Both the position numbers and the translations under genes were made by a program. 64,000 nt of DNA from Bacillus aerolatus (GTDB lineage Bacteria; Bacillota; Bacilli; Bacillales; Domibacillaceae): assembly GCF_009183655.1 (NCBI RefSeq), contig NZ_WEIO01000001.1:248001-312000 (forward strand). Reading direction: 5' to 3'. Positions within the stretch are counted from its first letter, which is position 1; each line of letters begins with the position of its first letter. This document shows positions 53,419 to 63,164 of the stretch, piece after piece. The notes under the pieces are model-generated. The model did no database searches and was not told the origin of the DNA. It saw nothing but the letters and a program-made list of their open reading frames with translations.

Positions 53419-53961
53419 TTAGTCAAGATGACTGCCTATTGTCGTGGGCATATGGCGTCGCGCAAGCAAGGATTGTTCACGGGCTGCTAGAACGTCAGAA
53501 CGGTCTCTTAATGTATGTTTGTTATATAAATAATCAGGATTTTCTTCCACGAAGGAAGAGGCGCAGCTTTCCTGAAAATGGCGATATTGATTAATAACTT
53601 CTTTATTGACAAAAGGAATAGACATGTTAGTAAAAGGTTTCCCTGCTTCTATTTCTTGCAGGCGGCAGGTAAACTGGTTGATAAAAGATTTCGCATCGAT
53701 TCCGAGTTCTCTTAATTCTTCTTCCCTTTTTTGGAGAATCACTAACGCCTTAACCGCTAATTTTTTAGCACCGGCAAAATTGCCGCGGCGATGATGATAG
53801 AAAGAAACGGCAGTTTGAATTAATCCGACCCACACGGAGTCTCGCGCTTGCTCTGTCTTTTCTTTCCAATATTCCTCCAAAACTTCGTGACATTCAAAGT
53901 AATCGTGATCTTCATGAAAATGGACCAAAAAACTCAAATACGGCAGCGGAAAAGAATACAT
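53419..53961 (-). CDS. ypuF: DUF309 protein (YpuF-like)
   Basis: A 180-residue helical protein with the DUF309 signature FHEDHDYFECHEVLEEYWK (His/Glu-rich, possibly metal binding) and VGLIQTAVSFYHHRRGNFAGAKKL. AGGAGG precedes ATG 53961. The last ten residues (MPTTIGSHLD) run up to the adjacent repeat and may be an altered tail. It is divergent from scpA. Function unknown. Confidence 0.85.
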   Translation of the reverse strand: MYSFPLPYLSFLVHFHEDHDYFECHEVLEEYWKEKTEQARDSVWVGLIQTAVSFYHHRRGNFAGAKKLAVKALVILQKREEELRELGIDAKSFINQFTCRLQEIEAGKPFTNMSIPFVNKEVINQYRHFQESCASSFVEENPDYLYNKHTLRDRSDVLAAREQSLLARRHMPTTIGSHLD

Positions 53962-54114
53962 GAAAGTCCTCCTAAAGTGGTGTGCTTACTATATATCATA
54001 CCACGCGAACGACATTTCAATCAAATTGAAAAAATGGCTGGACACAAACTAGTATTCCTCTATACTAAAAAAAGGAGATTGATTGTCCGAACTGAAAAGA
54101 ATTGGTGATGAACG

Positions 54115-54867
54115 ATGCAGTATAATGTAAAAACAGAGGTGTTTGAAGGGCCGCTCGATTTATTGCTTCATTTAATTCAGCGGTTGGAGATAGATATATA
54201 CGACATTCCAATGGCGGAAATTACAGAGCAATATTTACTGTTTATCCACGCAATGAAAGAGTTGGAGCTTGATCTTGCCAGCGAATATTTAGTGATGGCT
54301 GCCACGCTGCTCGCTATTAAAAGCAAAACCCTTCTCCCAGTCCATGAAGAAGAGGAAGCAGAAGGGATATGGGAAGAAGAAGATCCACGCGAAGAGCTGG
54401 TTGAGCAGTTGATTGAATATAAAAAGTTTAAAGAAGCAGCTAAGCACCTTCAAGATAAAGAACACGAACGCGGCCAATATTTTACGAAAGCGCCAAGCGA
54501 TTTAACGGCTTTTGACGACAAAGAAACAGCAGCCGCTGATTTAAACGTGACAGTATATGATATGCTCGGAGCTTTTCATAAGCTTCTCCGGCGCAAAAAA
54601 TTGAAGCGACCTTATACGGCTGCTTTGTCCAGGCAGGAAATCCCGATCGAAAAAAGGATGGATGAGATTTTATCACAGCTGAAGCGAAGCCGAAAGCTGT
54701 TCAGATTTGAGGATTTGTTTGCTGCGGGAGATAAAGAACTTTTAGTCGTCAGCTTTTTAGCTGTACTTGAATTAATGAAGCAAAACGAAATCGCGGTAGA
54801 ACAGCAGGAGAATTTCTCAGAACTGTTCGTCCGGGCGAAAGGAGGGACAGACGATGATAATCGTTAA
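54115..54867 (+). CDS. scpA: ScpA, segregation and condensation protein A
   Basis: Kleisin subunit of the Smc-ScpAB condensin. N-terminal [32 protein letters not shown] is the SMC-binding helix region; an acidic linker [13 protein letters not shown] and the C-terminal winged helix (about 165-245) follow. 250 aa. Overlaps scpB by 14 nt. Confidence 0.96.
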   Translation: MQYNVKTEVFEGPLDLLLHLIQRLEIDIYDIPMAEITEQYLLFIHAMKELELDLASEYLVMAATLLAIKSKTLLPVHEEEEAEGIWEEEDPREELVEQLIEYKKFKEAAKHLQDKEHERGQYFTKAPSDLTAFDDKETAAADLNVTVYDMLGAFHKLLRRKKLKRPYTAALSRQEIPIEKRMDEILSQLKRSRKLFRFEDLFAAGDKELLVVSFLAVLELMKQNEIAVEQQENFSELFVRAKGGTDDDNR

Positions 54868-55444
54868 CTGGCTCAGCATAACAGAAAGCCTGCTTTTTGC
54901 GGCAGGAGACGAAGGACTGACATTAAAGCAACTGGCGCAAGTGCTCGAGATAGAAGAATTTGAAGCCGAGAGTATTACAGAAGAGTTGAAAGAGAGATAT
55001 GAAAAAGAAGAAGAGCGCGGTATCGTCTTAATAGAACTGGCGGGGACTTATCAGCTGGCTACGAAAAAAGATCATGCTCCTTATTTGAAAAAATTAGTAG
55101 AAAGCAGCCAGCCGCAGACTTTGTCCCAGGCTGCGCTTGAAACGCTGGCGATTATTGCCTATAAACAGCCAATTACAAGAGCAGAAATAGAAGAGATTCG
55201 CGGAGTAAAAACGGAAAGCGCCCTTCATACTCTTTCCGCGAAAGGATTGATTAAGGAAACGGGGCGGAGTGATGGACCGGGAAGGCCGATTTTATATGGC
55301 ACAACAAAAGAATTTCTCGATTGTTTTGGCTTAAAGGACCTGGCGGAGCTGCCGCCGCTTTCAGAAGGGATGGCTCCTTCTGATTCGGAAGAGGCAGACT
55401 TGTTTTTTGAACAATTTGAACATGTTTTTAAGAATGAATCGTAA
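54854..55444 (+). CDS. scpB: ScpB, segregation and condensation protein B
   Basis: Partner of ScpA; two winged-helix domains with the signature [29 protein letters not shown] (about 92-120) and [18 protein letters not shown]. 196 aa. ATG 54854 after AAAGGAGG inside scpA. Acidic C-terminal tail. Confidence 0.96.
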   Translation: MIIVNWLSITESLLFAAGDEGLTLKQLAQVLEIEEFEAESITEELKERYEKEEERGIVLIELAGTYQLATKKDHAPYLKKLVESSQPQTLSQAALETLAIIAYKQPITRAEIEEIRGVKTESALHTLSAKGLIKETGRSDGPGRPILYGTTKEFLDCFGLKDLAELPPLSEGMAPSDSEEADLFFEQFEHVFKNES

Positions 55445-55468
55445 AAGCGGCTGCTGCCGCTTTTTTTA
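55443..55468 (+). terminator. Terminator of scpAB
   Basis: AAAGCGGC / GCCGCTTT hairpin followed by TTTTATT, overlapping the scpB stop. Confidence 0.82.
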
Positions 55469-55490
55469 TTTTCTCTCTCTTCAATTTTAT

Positions 55491-55517
55491 TCTAAATGAG
55501 CGTGCTTTGCATATATT
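55491..55517 (+). promoter_or_regulatory. Possible sigma-E promoter of dacB
   Basis: CATATATT (55510-55517) matches the sigma-E -10 CATAHANT; TCTAAA 13 nt upstream is a poor -35. dacB is a sigma-E gene in B. subtilis. Confidence 0.35.
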
Positions 55518-55547
55518 TGTACAAATGAGCAAGGGAGAGAAGAATGG

Positions 55548-56663
55548 ATGAAAAAAAAGCTGCCAGTTGCCATCTTGGCTTTCCTGCTGTTTTTGACACC
55601 CGGTATCCCCGAGGCAGAAGCCGGACCGAGTGCAGCAAGTGCTGTATTAATGGAACAGCAAAGCGGACGGGTGCTTTATGCGAAAGACCCGCATGCTGTC
55701 ATGCGTATCGCCAGCATCACGAAAATCATGACAGCCATCGTAGCCATTGAATCGGACAAGCTGAATGAAAAAGTGAAAGTGAGCGAAAGAGCCATTCAGA
55801 CAGAAGGGTCTTCTATTTACTTGAAAAAAGGAGAAAAAATCCTTCTCGAAGATTTAATTTACGGATTGATGCTCCGTTCAGGAAATGATGCCGCAGTGGC
55901 TATTGCTGAACATGTCGGGGGGAGCAAAGAGGGCTTCGTTTATTTAATGAATGAAAAAGCGAAAGAAATCGGCATGAAAAATACCTTTTTTGCTAATCCA
56001 CACGGGTTAGATGATAGTGAACGGCATCGTTCCACTGCCTACGATATGGCGCTGTTGACGAGATATGCCATGAAAAATGCTAAGTATCGAGAAATTTCAG
56101 GTACAGAAGTGTACAAATCACCCGACCCCGGCGGAGAGTGGGACAGGGTATGGCATAATAAAAACCGTTTGCTGACTGAGAAATATAAATATTGCACCGG
56201 CGGCAAAACCGGCTACACGAAAAAAGCTCATCGGACACTCGTCACGACAGCAACGAAAGGTGATCTTGATTTAATTGTTGTTACACTCGATGCGCCGGAT
56301 GACTGGAATGACCATATTTATTTATATGAACAAGGATTTGAAAAGTATGATCCGAAAATCATTCTGCAAAAAGGAGAAGTTCATGCTTCAAGTCATCCAT
56401 TTTACCGGGAGAAAATTTATCTTAAACGAGATGTTGTCTACCCTTTAACGAAAAAGGAAGAAAAGCAAATTAAAATCCGTTTTCAACTGTTAAAGCCGAA
56501 AAAACAGTGGGAGGATGGAAGTGTGCCCGCTGTCGTGGGACGGGCGGAAGCATATTTGAAAAAAGAAAAACTATACTCGCTGCCTGTTTATTATAAAAGT
56601 GGTGATAAAGAGGGAGAAAAATCAGGCTGGGAAAAATGGAAGGACTGGTGGCCTTGGTCATGA
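55548..56663 (+). CDS. dacB: DacB (PBP5*), sporulation D-alanyl-D-alanine carboxypeptidase
   Basis: Mother-cell enzyme that limits cross-linking of the spore cortex. Signal peptide (1-25), SITK at 56-59, SGN in MLRSGNDAAVAIAEHVGG and KTG in CTGGKTGYTKKAHR, then a C-terminal domain. 371 aa. First gene of the dacB-spmA-spmB operon, which sets spore core dehydration. Confidence 0.95.
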   Translation: MKKKLPVAILAFLLFLTPGIPEAEAGPSAASAVLMEQQSGRVLYAKDPHAVMRIASITKIMTAIVAIESDKLNEKVKVSERAIQTEGSSIYLKKGEKILLEDLIYGLMLRSGNDAAVAIAEHVGGSKEGFVYLMNEKAKEIGMKNTFFANPHGLDDSERHRSTAYDMALLTRYAMKNAKYREISGTEVYKSPDPGGEWDRVWHNKNRLLTEKYKYCTGGKTGYTKKAHRTLVTTATKGDLDLIVVTLDAPDDWNDHIYLYEQGFEKYDPKIILQKGEVHASSHPFYREKIYLKRDVVYPLTKKEEKQIKIRFQLLKPKKQWEDGSVPAVVGRAEAYLKKEKLYSLPVYYKSGDKEGEKSGWEKWKDWWPWS

Positions 56664-56678
56664 ACGGTGAGATAGTGG

Positions 56679-57272
56679 ATGGTTAATCTTATTTGGGTAG
56701 GACTGACAATCATTGGCCTTATTTTTGCAGGAATAAACGGCAAAATGGATGAAGTAAACGAAGCTATTTTTAAATCAGCCGGAGAAGCGGTGACTATTTG
56801 CATCGGATTAGTCAGTGTGCTCGTATTCTGGCTCGGGTTAATGAAAATTGCCGAAGAAGCGGGGCTGCTGCGGCAACTTGCCCGTTTGTTCAAACCATTT
56901 GCCAAAAGACTTTTCCCTGACGTTCCTTCCGAGCACCCGGCCATGGGGTACATTCTTTCCAATATGACAGCTAACCTTTTTGGGCTCGGAAATGCCGCCA
57001 CCCCGCTCGGTATTAAAGCAATGGAAGAATTAAAACGTCTGAATGGCGGGAAAACGGAAGTGAGCCGGTCGATGATTACATTTCTGGCAATCAATACGTC
57101 AAGCATTACCCTCATACCAACGACTGTTCTCGCTATCCGGTTTTCTTACCATTCGGCTTCACCTGCCGAAATTGTCGCGCCGACCATTTTGGCAACCGCG
57201 TGCTCGGCGATGGCTGCCATCGCGATTGACCGTTTTTTTTATTTGCGAAGAAAAAGGAATGGAGGGAAGTAA
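56679..57272 (+). CDS. spmA: SpmA, spore maturation protein A
   Basis: A 197-residue membrane protein of the nucleoside-recognition (Gate) type, with GLVSVLVFWLGLMKIAEEAGL and GLGNAATPLGIKAMEEL. Required with SpmB for full core dehydration and heat resistance. ATG 56679, 15 nt after dacB. Ends directly at the spmB start. Confidence 0.94.
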   Translation: MVNLIWVGLTIIGLIFAGINGKMDEVNEAIFKSAGEAVTICIGLVSVLVFWLGLMKIAEEAGLLRQLARLFKPFAKRLFPDVPSEHPAMGYILSNMTANLFGLGNAATPLGIKAMEELKRLNGGKTEVSRSMITFLAINTSSITLIPTTVLAIRFSYHSASPAEIVAPTILATACSAMAAIAIDRFFYLRRKRNGGK

Positions 57273-57800
57273 GTGGAATGGCTTTCTCTCATGTCCACGT
57301 GGCTGATTCCGGTAATGGTCGCTTTTATTTTGCTGTATGGCACATTTAAAAAAGTGCCCACTTACGAAAGTTTCGTAGAAGGAGGAAAAGAAGGCATTCA
57401 CATTGCCGTTTCTATTATCCCATATTTAATTGGAATGATGGTCGCGATTGGCATTTTTCGGGCTTCGGGTGCGCTGGACAGTTTAGTAGAATGGGTGAGA
57501 CCGGTTTTACTGTGGGTCGGCTTGCCGCCCGAAGTGTTCCCGCTTGCGCTCATCCGGCCGATTTCAGGAAATGCATCGCTCGGAATGGTCAGCGACTTAA
57601 TAGCTGTTCATGGTCCAGACTCCTATATTGGCAGGCTTGCCTCTGTTATGCAAGGAAGCACAGATACAACCTTTTACGTTTTAACCGTTTATTTTGGAGC
57701 TGTCGGCATCAAGAAAATGGGTGATGCCCTAAAAGTAGGTTTATGGGCTGACGTGGCTGGTTTTATTGCCGCGCTTGCGATTGTCTCGTGGATATATTAA
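57273..57800 (+). CDS. spmB: SpmB, spore maturation protein B
   Basis: A 175-residue membrane protein paired with SpmA; IAVSIIPYLIGMMVAIGIFRASGALD and ALIRPISGNASLGMVSDLI are family segments. GTG 57273 immediately follows the spmA stop, with GGAGGG upstream. Probable partner in a heteromeric membrane complex. Confidence 0.94.
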   Translation: MEWLSLMSTWLIPVMVAFILLYGTFKKVPTYESFVEGGKEGIHIAVSIIPYLIGMMVAIGIFRASGALDSLVEWVRPVLLWVGLPPEVFPLALIRPISGNASLGMVSDLIAVHGPDSYIGRLASVMQGSTDTTFYVLTVYFGAVGIKKMGDALKVGLWADVAGFIAALAIVSWIY

Positions 57801-57851
57801 TGAATACTCCCCCGATTGCCGTTTTTAGCGCCTGAAGCGGGAGAACTTGAT

Positions 57852-57903
57852 AAAAAAGCTGCAATGGAAGACGTCTCTATGGCGATTTCTGTGCAGCTTT
57901 TTT
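57852..57903 (+). terminator. Terminator of dacB-spmA-spmB
   Basis: AAAAAAGCTGCA and TGCAGCTTTTTT form a 12-bp stem; the long loop contains further pairing. T-run in the 3' arm. Confidence 0.75.
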
Positions 57904-58051
57904 GGTTCACTGGCTTTTTTAGAAGGTTGAATTGTCTGAAGAAATCACTATAAGATGACTGATTTTCAAGCAGGTGCCTCTTTCTTTTCTTATTTGAATG
58001 GATGTGTAATAATGCATAAGGACACATATTGAAAACTTTGAGGTGAAGAAA

Positions 58052-58783
58052 ATGGAACGGCTACAAAAGGTAATTGCCCAGGCCGGTATGGCTTCCAGAC
58101 GGAAAGCGGAGCAGTTGATTTCAGAGGGGAAAGTAAAGGTGAATGGGAAAGTAGTCACAGAGCTCGGAATGAAAGTAGCAGCTTCCGATAAAGTGGAAGT
58201 GGGCGGAATTCCAGTTGAGCGGGAAAGAAAAGTCTATTACTTGTTCTACAAGCCGCGCGGTGTCATTTCCGCCGTATCGGATGATAAAAACCGCAAAGTC
58301 GTCACTGACTATTTTCCTTTTGTGGAACAGCGGATTTTTCCAGTCGGCCGTCTTGACTATGATACATCGGGGTTATTAGTTTTAACGAATGACGGCGAAT
58401 TTTCTAATTTACTTACCCATCCGCGCTATCAAATAGATAAGACGTATGTGGCGCGCCTTAATGGCATTCCGCAGCGTCATTTGCTTAAGAGGCTGGCAGA
58501 CGGTATTCAGCTTGAAGACGGCAAAACCGCACCGGCGAAAGTGAAAGAACTGTCAGCGGATAAAAGAAAGCAGCGAGCGTTGATTGAGATCACCATTCAC
58601 GAAGGCAGGAATCGTCAAGTGAGGCGCATGTTTGAAGCCATTGGTTTCGAAGTGCAAAAATTGAAAAGAGAAAGATATGCTTTTTTGAATTTGAATGGAT
58701 TAAATGCCGGTGAATTCCGGGAATTGACAGCTCATGAAGTAAAGCAACTGCGTACTTTGGCTGAGACAGGTTCCCTGCGCTGA
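58052..58783 (+). CDS. rluB: 23S rRNA pseudouridine synthase RluB
   Basis: Forms pseudouridine in helix 89 of 23S rRNA. S4 RNA-binding domain (residues 1-60, MERLQKVIAQAGMASRRKAEQLI) and catalytic domain with GRLDYDTSGLLVLTNDGEF (catalytic Asp) and EGRNRQVRRMFEAIG. 243 aa. ATG 58052 follows GAGGTG; GTG 58043 lies in that site. Confidence 0.94.
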   Translation: MERLQKVIAQAGMASRRKAEQLISEGKVKVNGKVVTELGMKVAASDKVEVGGIPVERERKVYYLFYKPRGVISAVSDDKNRKVVTDYFPFVEQRIFPVGRLDYDTSGLLVLTNDGEFSNLLTHPRYQIDKTYVARLNGIPQRHLLKRLADGIQLEDGKTAPAKVKELSADKRKQRALIEITIHEGRNRQVRRMFEAIGFEVQKLKRERYAFLNLNGLNAGEFRELTAHEVKQLRTLAETGSLR

Positions 58784-58871
58784 GCAGATTAAACTGTCAC
58801 ATATCCTTCAAATCCCCTTCAATCAGCCAAAAGGCAAAATGATATAATGGGGGTAGTTTTGAATCATATTT

Positions 58872-58878
58872 TGTCGAA
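58872..58878 (+). promoter_or_regulatory. Perfect 0A box upstream of resA
   Basis: TGTCGAA within TTTTGTCGAATGA, about 80 bp before resA and 24 bp after a TATAAT (58843-58848). Position would suit repression by Spo0A~P, but a 7-mer can occur by chance. Confidence 0.35.
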
Positions 58879-58922
58879 TGATAAAAAACGTCATCTTTGT
58901 AGAAGGTTAAGGAGAAAAACAC

Positions 58923-58958
58923 ATGTCTATACTTCATAAGGAGGGGGCAGAGGCTTGA
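58923..58958 (+). CDS. 11-residue leader ORF overlapping the resA start
   Basis: A frame of 11 codons (MSILHKEGAEA) begins at ATG 58923, 8 nt after AAGGAG (58909-58914). Its TGA (58956-58958) overlaps the resA TTG (58955-58957). The resA ribosome site GGAGGGGG lies inside it. This suits translational coupling of resA to a leader peptide. Not shown to be translated. Confidence 0.4.
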   Translation: MSILHKEGAEA

Positions 58959-59488
58959 ACAAAAGAAAAAAAAGGTTGATCATGCGTTCCATTATTTTAG
59001 CCATATTAGCAGCGGCAGTTGGCTATACGTTTTACTCCAATTTGACGAAAGAAGCCCGCGGCAACTTGCAAAAAGGAGACGAAGCGCCTGATTTTGTTTT
59101 AACGGATCTATCGGGAGAGGCTCATCAGCTGTCTGATTATAAAGGAAAAGGGGTCTTTTTGAATTTCTGGGGCACATGGTGTGAGCCTTGCAAAAAGGAA
59201 ATGCCTCATATGGAAAAGATGTCAAAAGAGTTTAAAGACCAAGGTGTGGAAGTGCTCGCAGTTAACGTCGGAGATTCTGAATTGCAAGCGAAAAAGTTCG
59301 CTAAACAATACGGATTGACGTTTCCTATCGCCATTGATTCATCAAAAGAAGTCCAAGACGCTTACGGAGTCAATCCACTGCCGGCGACTTTCATGATCAG
59401 CCCGGATGGAAAAGTTGAAGAAATTGTGATTGGCGGATTAGTGAAAGAAGAACAGGTTAGAGCTTTGTTTGAAAAAGTGAAACCTTAA
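58955..59488 (+). CDS. resA: ResA, extracytoplasmic thiol-disulfide oxidoreductase
   Basis: Membrane-anchored thioredoxin-like protein that reduces apocytochrome c cysteines before heme attachment. N-terminal anchor (about 9-26), redox motif CEPC at 76-79 in FWGTWCEPCKKEMP, and cis-Pro in NPLPATFMI. 177 aa. TTG 58955 after GGAGGGGG. First gene of resABCDE. Confidence 0.95.
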   Translation: MNKRKKRLIMRSIILAILAAAVGYTFYSNLTKEARGNLQKGDEAPDFVLTDLSGEAHQLSDYKGKGVFLNFWGTWCEPCKKEMPHMEKMSKEFKDQGVEVLAVNVGDSELQAKKFAKQYGLTFPIAIDSSKEVQDAYGVNPLPATFMISPDGKVEEIVIGGLVKEEQVRALFEKVKP

Positions 59489-59505
59489 CTTAAGGGAGTT
59501 TTAGT

Positions 59506-61119
59506 ATGGGGAAAGTAAAATGTGAATGTGGCCACGTGAATCCGCATGGCACAGTTCTCTGTGAATCCTGCGGACGGGCGCTGACAGAAGAAGCACAAAA
59601 AGAAAAGCTGCATGATATGCGTTATGAAGGCAGCGCCCGGCGGTCACAAACGTATAACAAATCCATTGTAGATAAAGTTTGGAACTTTTTCTCTTCTGTA
59701 AAAGTCGGTATCTGGCTGATTGTGCTGACGCTTGTTGCTTCATCACTCGGTACCATTTTTCCGCAGAAGCTGTTTATTCCAAACAATGTTTCACCTGAAA
59801 CGTATTATGAAGAAACGTACGGCACGGCAGGCAAAATTTATTATACGCTCGGATTTTATGACTTATATAATTCTATTTGGTTTATTGCCTTAATTGCAGC
59901 GATCGGCGTGTCATTAGTTATTTGCAGTCTGGACCGTGTAATTCCGCTGTATCGGGCATTGAAGAATCAGCGTGTCGCCCGGCACGGCACATTTATGAAA
60001 AAGCAGCGTTTGTTCGCTTCGAAGCAAGGAGCCATCCAGCCGGAAGAGCTTGATAAAATAAAAGAAGGCTTGAAAAGCAAACGGTACCGCATTAGGGAAG
60101 AAGATGGCAGCCTGCTCGCTGAAAAGGGACGTTTTTCCCGCTGGGGTCCTTATGTGAATCATATTGGGCTGATTATTTTCCTGATTGGCGCTATGCTCCG
60201 GTCTGTGCAAGGAATGTACATAGATGAGCTGTTGTGGATCCGCGAGGGAGAAACGCTCGAAATCCCGGGGACAAAGGGTGAGTATTACTTAAAAAATGAA
60301 AAGTTTACGATAGAAAACTATGATAAGGAAAAAGATCCGGAAGTGTTTAACGCAGCGCTTGAACGCACCGGCAGCATCGTGAAAAACTATCAGACGGATG
60401 CGGTTCTTTATAAAGATGAAAACCAGGATTTACCGGGGGCTAAACCGAAGCTCGTCAAAGTAAAAGAAGAAGAAATTAGAGTGAATGAACCGATGAAGTT
60501 TGATAACTTTGCTCTTTACCAGGATAGCTTCAGCAAAGATGAAATGAAAGCGATGGAACTTGCGCTGACGAATAAAGCAACGAAAGAAGAAGCCGGCAGA
60601 GTAAACATCGACCTCTTTAATCCTAAAGATACCTACGATCTCGGCAAAGGCTATAAAGTCGAAGTGCTTGGCTACTATCCTGATTATGACGGAGTGGGAG
60701 AAAACGGGGAACCGAAAACAAAATCACCTGTTCCGAATAACCCGGCTTTCCTGTTTAAAATGATTTCCCCGGAGCATCCGGATGGAGAAATCAGCTTTAC
60801 TGCTATCCGGCAGACGCTCGAGCCTGTTGGGGAAACGGAATATAAAATGGAGTTTAGAGGCATTGAAACGCGCAACATTTCAGCTTTAACTGTCCGTAAA
60901 GATTTAACTTTATGGATACTTGGCATAGGCGGGGCGATCTTTATGATTGGTGTTGTTCAAGGAGCTTATTGGAACCATCGCCGCTTGTGGATTCGTCAAA
61001 TAGACGGAGAGATCTATGTTGCTGCCCATACGAATAAAAACTGGCATGGGTTAAAGAGAGAAATTAATCCGCTGATAGAAAACACAGCCGTTCCAATTCC
61101 GGAAGATCAACAAGCTTAA
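59506..61119 (+). CDS. resB: ResB, cytochrome c biogenesis membrane protein
   Basis: System II heme-delivery protein (Ccs1 type), working with ResC. A cytoplasmic four-Cys zinc-ribbon-like head (CECGHVNPHGTVLCESCGR, residues 6-24), then hydrophobic segments at about 65-90, 125-145 and 220-240, a large extracytoplasmic loop and a last helix near 465-485. 537 aa. 17 nt after resA. Confidence 0.93.
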   Translation: MGKVKCECGHVNPHGTVLCESCGRALTEEAQKEKLHDMRYEGSARRSQTYNKSIVDKVWNFFSSVKVGIWLIVLTLVASSLGTIFPQKLFIPNNVSPETYYEETYGTAGKIYYTLGFYDLYNSIWFIALIAAIGVSLVICSLDRVIPLYRALKNQRVARHGTFMKKQRLFASKQGAIQPEELDKIKEGLKSKRYRIREEDGSLLAEKGRFSRWGPYVNHIGLIIFLIGAMLRSVQGMYIDELLWIREGETLEIPGTKGEYYLKNEKFTIENYDKEKDPEVFNAALERTGSIVKNYQTDAVLYKDENQDLPGAKPKLVKVKEEEIRVNEPMKFDNFALYQDSFSKDEMKAMELALTNKATKEEAGRVNIDLFNPKDTYDLGKGYKVEVLGYYPDYDGVGENGEPKTKSPVPNNPAFLFKMISPEHPDGEISFTAIRQTLEPVGETEYKMEFRGIETRNISALTVRKDLTLWILGIGGAIFMIGVVQGAYWNHRRLWIRQIDGEIYVAAHTNKNWHGLKREINPLIENTAVPIPEDQQA

Positions 61120-61140
61120 TTTAAAAGGAGGAAATCCCCT

Positions 61141-62328
61141 ATGTCTGATTTAGTCCAATGGAGTGGTAATTTACTTTACGCTTCATTTATCATGTATTTA
61201 GTCGCCACGTTTCTGTTCGGCGGATCGATACGACAAAAAAAAGACGGTGAAAAACAAGATGTTAACCGCTGGGGAAAACTCGGCATCACCGTTACTGTTA
61301 TTGGATTTATAGCGCAGCTCGGCTACTTTTTCACGCGCTGGGCAGCTGCCGGGCACGCGCCGGTTAGTAACTTATTTGAATTTATTACGTTCTTTTCCAT
61401 GATGCTAGTCGGTGCATTTATCATTATCTACTTCATGTATCGTTTGGCTGTTCTTGGTGTATTCGCGCTGCCGGTTGCGCTGATTATTATTGCGTATGCA
61501 AGCATGTTTCCTCGCGATATTAGTCCGCTTATCCCGGCGCTGCAAAGTCAATGGCTCCACATTCACGTGACAACGGTTGCCGCAGGAGAAGGGATTCTTG
61601 CGATCAGCTTTATTGCCGGTCTCATTTATCTTGTCAAAACGCTTGACCACTCGAAACGGAGCAAGCAGACGATTTGGCTGGAAGTGATTATGTACAGCCT
61701 TGTCGCTGTGATTGGTTTCGTCGCGGTAACAATGGCGTTTACGATGTCCGGATATGAAGCAAAGTTTGATTACGTGAATAAAGAAGGACAAGCGGCACAA
61801 GAAACGTTTAACCTTCCTGCAATAGTCGGCCCAAATGAAGGCGAATTATTGACACCTGGCCAATTTGAGCCGTTAGTGGAAATGCCTGCTTTCATCAACT
61901 CGAAAAAGCTGAACACAGTTATCTGGTCATTGGGGGCAGGCGCTTTATTGTACGGCTTAATCCGCCTGCTTGCAAGAAAGCGGGTGGGCGCCCTCGTGCA
62001 GCCGCTCGTGAAAAACGTCAATACCGATTTAATGGATGAAGTCAGCTACCGGTCCGTATTGATTGGTTTTCCAGTCTTTACGCTCGGCGGCTTGATCTTT
62101 GCCATGATCTGGGCACAAATTGCTTGGACGAGATTTTGGGGATGGGACCCGAAAGAAGTATGGGCGCTCATTACGTGGCTGTTCTACGCTGCCTTTTTAC
62201 ATTTGCGTTTATCCAAAGGCTGGCACGGAGAAAAATCGGCTTGGCTTGCTGTTATCGGGTTTGTCATCATTATGTTTAACTTGATCGCAGTTAACCTCGT
62301 CATTGCCGGCCTCCACTCGTATGCATGA
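61141..62328 (+). CDS. resC: ResC, cytochrome c biogenesis heme handling protein
   Basis: CcsA-family membrane protein that carries heme to apocytochrome c. About eight hydrophobic segments and the tryptophan-rich [18 protein letters not shown] (WWD) motif at about residues 330-347 with flanking conserved His (HIHVTT near 140 and [11 protein letters not shown]). 395 aa. 21 nt after resB behind GGAGG. Confidence 0.94.
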   Translation: MSDLVQWSGNLLYASFIMYLVATFLFGGSIRQKKDGEKQDVNRWGKLGITVTVIGFIAQLGYFFTRWAAAGHAPVSNLFEFITFFSMMLVGAFIIIYFMYRLAVLGVFALPVALIIIAYASMFPRDISPLIPALQSQWLHIHVTTVAAGEGILAISFIAGLIYLVKTLDHSKRSKQTIWLEVIMYSLVAVIGFVAVTMAFTMSGYEAKFDYVNKEGQAAQETFNLPAIVGPNEGELLTPGQFEPLVEMPAFINSKKLNTVIWSLGAGALLYGLIRLLARKRVGALVQPLVKNVNTDLMDEVSYRSVLIGFPVFTLGGLIFAMIWAQIAWTRFWGWDPKEVWALITWLFYAAFLHLRLSKGWHGEKSAWLAVIGFVIIMFNLIAVNLVIAGLHSYA

Positions 62329-62330
62329 CC

Positions 62331-62358
62331 GTCTCCGCCTTGCGCGGAGGCTTTTTTT
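62331..62358 (+). terminator. Terminator between resC and resD
   Basis: CTCCGC / GCGGAG hairpin with TTTTTTT. It would make resDE partly independent of resABC; in B. subtilis resD has its own promoter as well. Confidence 0.78.
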
Positions 62359-62447
62359 ATACAGACGCGAATAAATTGAAAATCGTCTTTGATTAGTTGA
62401 TAATAATGATAAGGAGTTTTGATTGTTTAAGTAGGAGGGAAATCTAG

Positions 62448-63164
62448 TTGGATAACGAAATGAAAATTTTAGTAGTAGATGATGAAGAAAGAATCCGTCG
62501 TTTGCTGCGGATGTATTTAGAAAGAGAAAACTATGAAGTAGATGAAGCGGAAGATGGAGAGGCGGCTCTTGAACTCGCATTAAATGAAGAATATGATTGT
62601 ATTTTGCTTGATATTATGATGCCAGGCAAAGATGGCATTGAAGTGTGTAAAGAGCTGCGTGAGAAGAAATCGACACCTGTGATCATGTTGACAGCTAAAG
62701 GAGAAGAAGCTAACCGGGTGCAGGGCTTTGAAGTGGGAACAGATGACTACATCGTGAAACCATTCAGCCCACGCGAAGTTGTGCTGCGTGTGAAAGCGCT
62801 GTTAAGAAGATCGTCCCCAACTTCTTATTTGCAGACGGATACAACATCAAAAGATTTAATTGTTTATCCACACTTGATGATCGATAATGATGCACACCGT
62901 GTGACCGCTGACGGGGAAGAAGTGAATTTAACTCCAAAGGAATATGAATTGCTATACTTCCTCGCGAAATCGCCGGATAAAGTATTTGATCGTGAGCATT
63001 TATTGAAAGAAGTATGGCATTATGAGTTTTTTGGAGATTTAAGAACGGTGGACACGCACGTCAAGCGCTTGCGTGAAAAATTAAATAAAGTATCTGAAAA
63101 AGCATCAAAAATGATTGTTACGGTTTGGGGGGTCGGCTATAAATTCGAGGTAGTGAACGAATGA
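62448..63164 (+). CDS. resD: ResD, respiration response regulator
   Basis: OmpR-family regulator of aerobic and anaerobic respiration genes, phosphorylated by ResE. Receiver with DD at 11-12, phosphoacceptor D55 in ILLDIMMPG and the conserved Lys in YIVKPFSP; C-terminal winged helix with LTPKEYELLYFLA and VDTHVKRLREKL. 238 aa. TTG 62448 lies 8 nt after AGGAGGG. Overlaps resE by 4 nt. Confidence 0.96.
   Translation: MDNEMKILVVDDEERIRRLLRMYLERENYEVDEAEDGEAALELALNEEYDCILLDIMMPGKDGIEVCKELREKKSTPVIMLTAKGEEANRVQGFEVGTDDYIVKPFSPREVVLRVKALLRRSSPTSYLQTDTTSKDLIVYPHLMIDNDAHRVTADGEEVNLTPKEYELLYFLAKSPDKVFDREHLLKEVWHYEFFGDLRTVDTHVKRLREKLNKVSEKASKMIVTVWGVGYKFEVVNE

Noticed and set aside
62209-62580. 123-codon minus-strand frame across resC/resD
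   Set aside because: It is antisense to two conserved genes and a terminator, with low-complexity Leu/His/Ser content.
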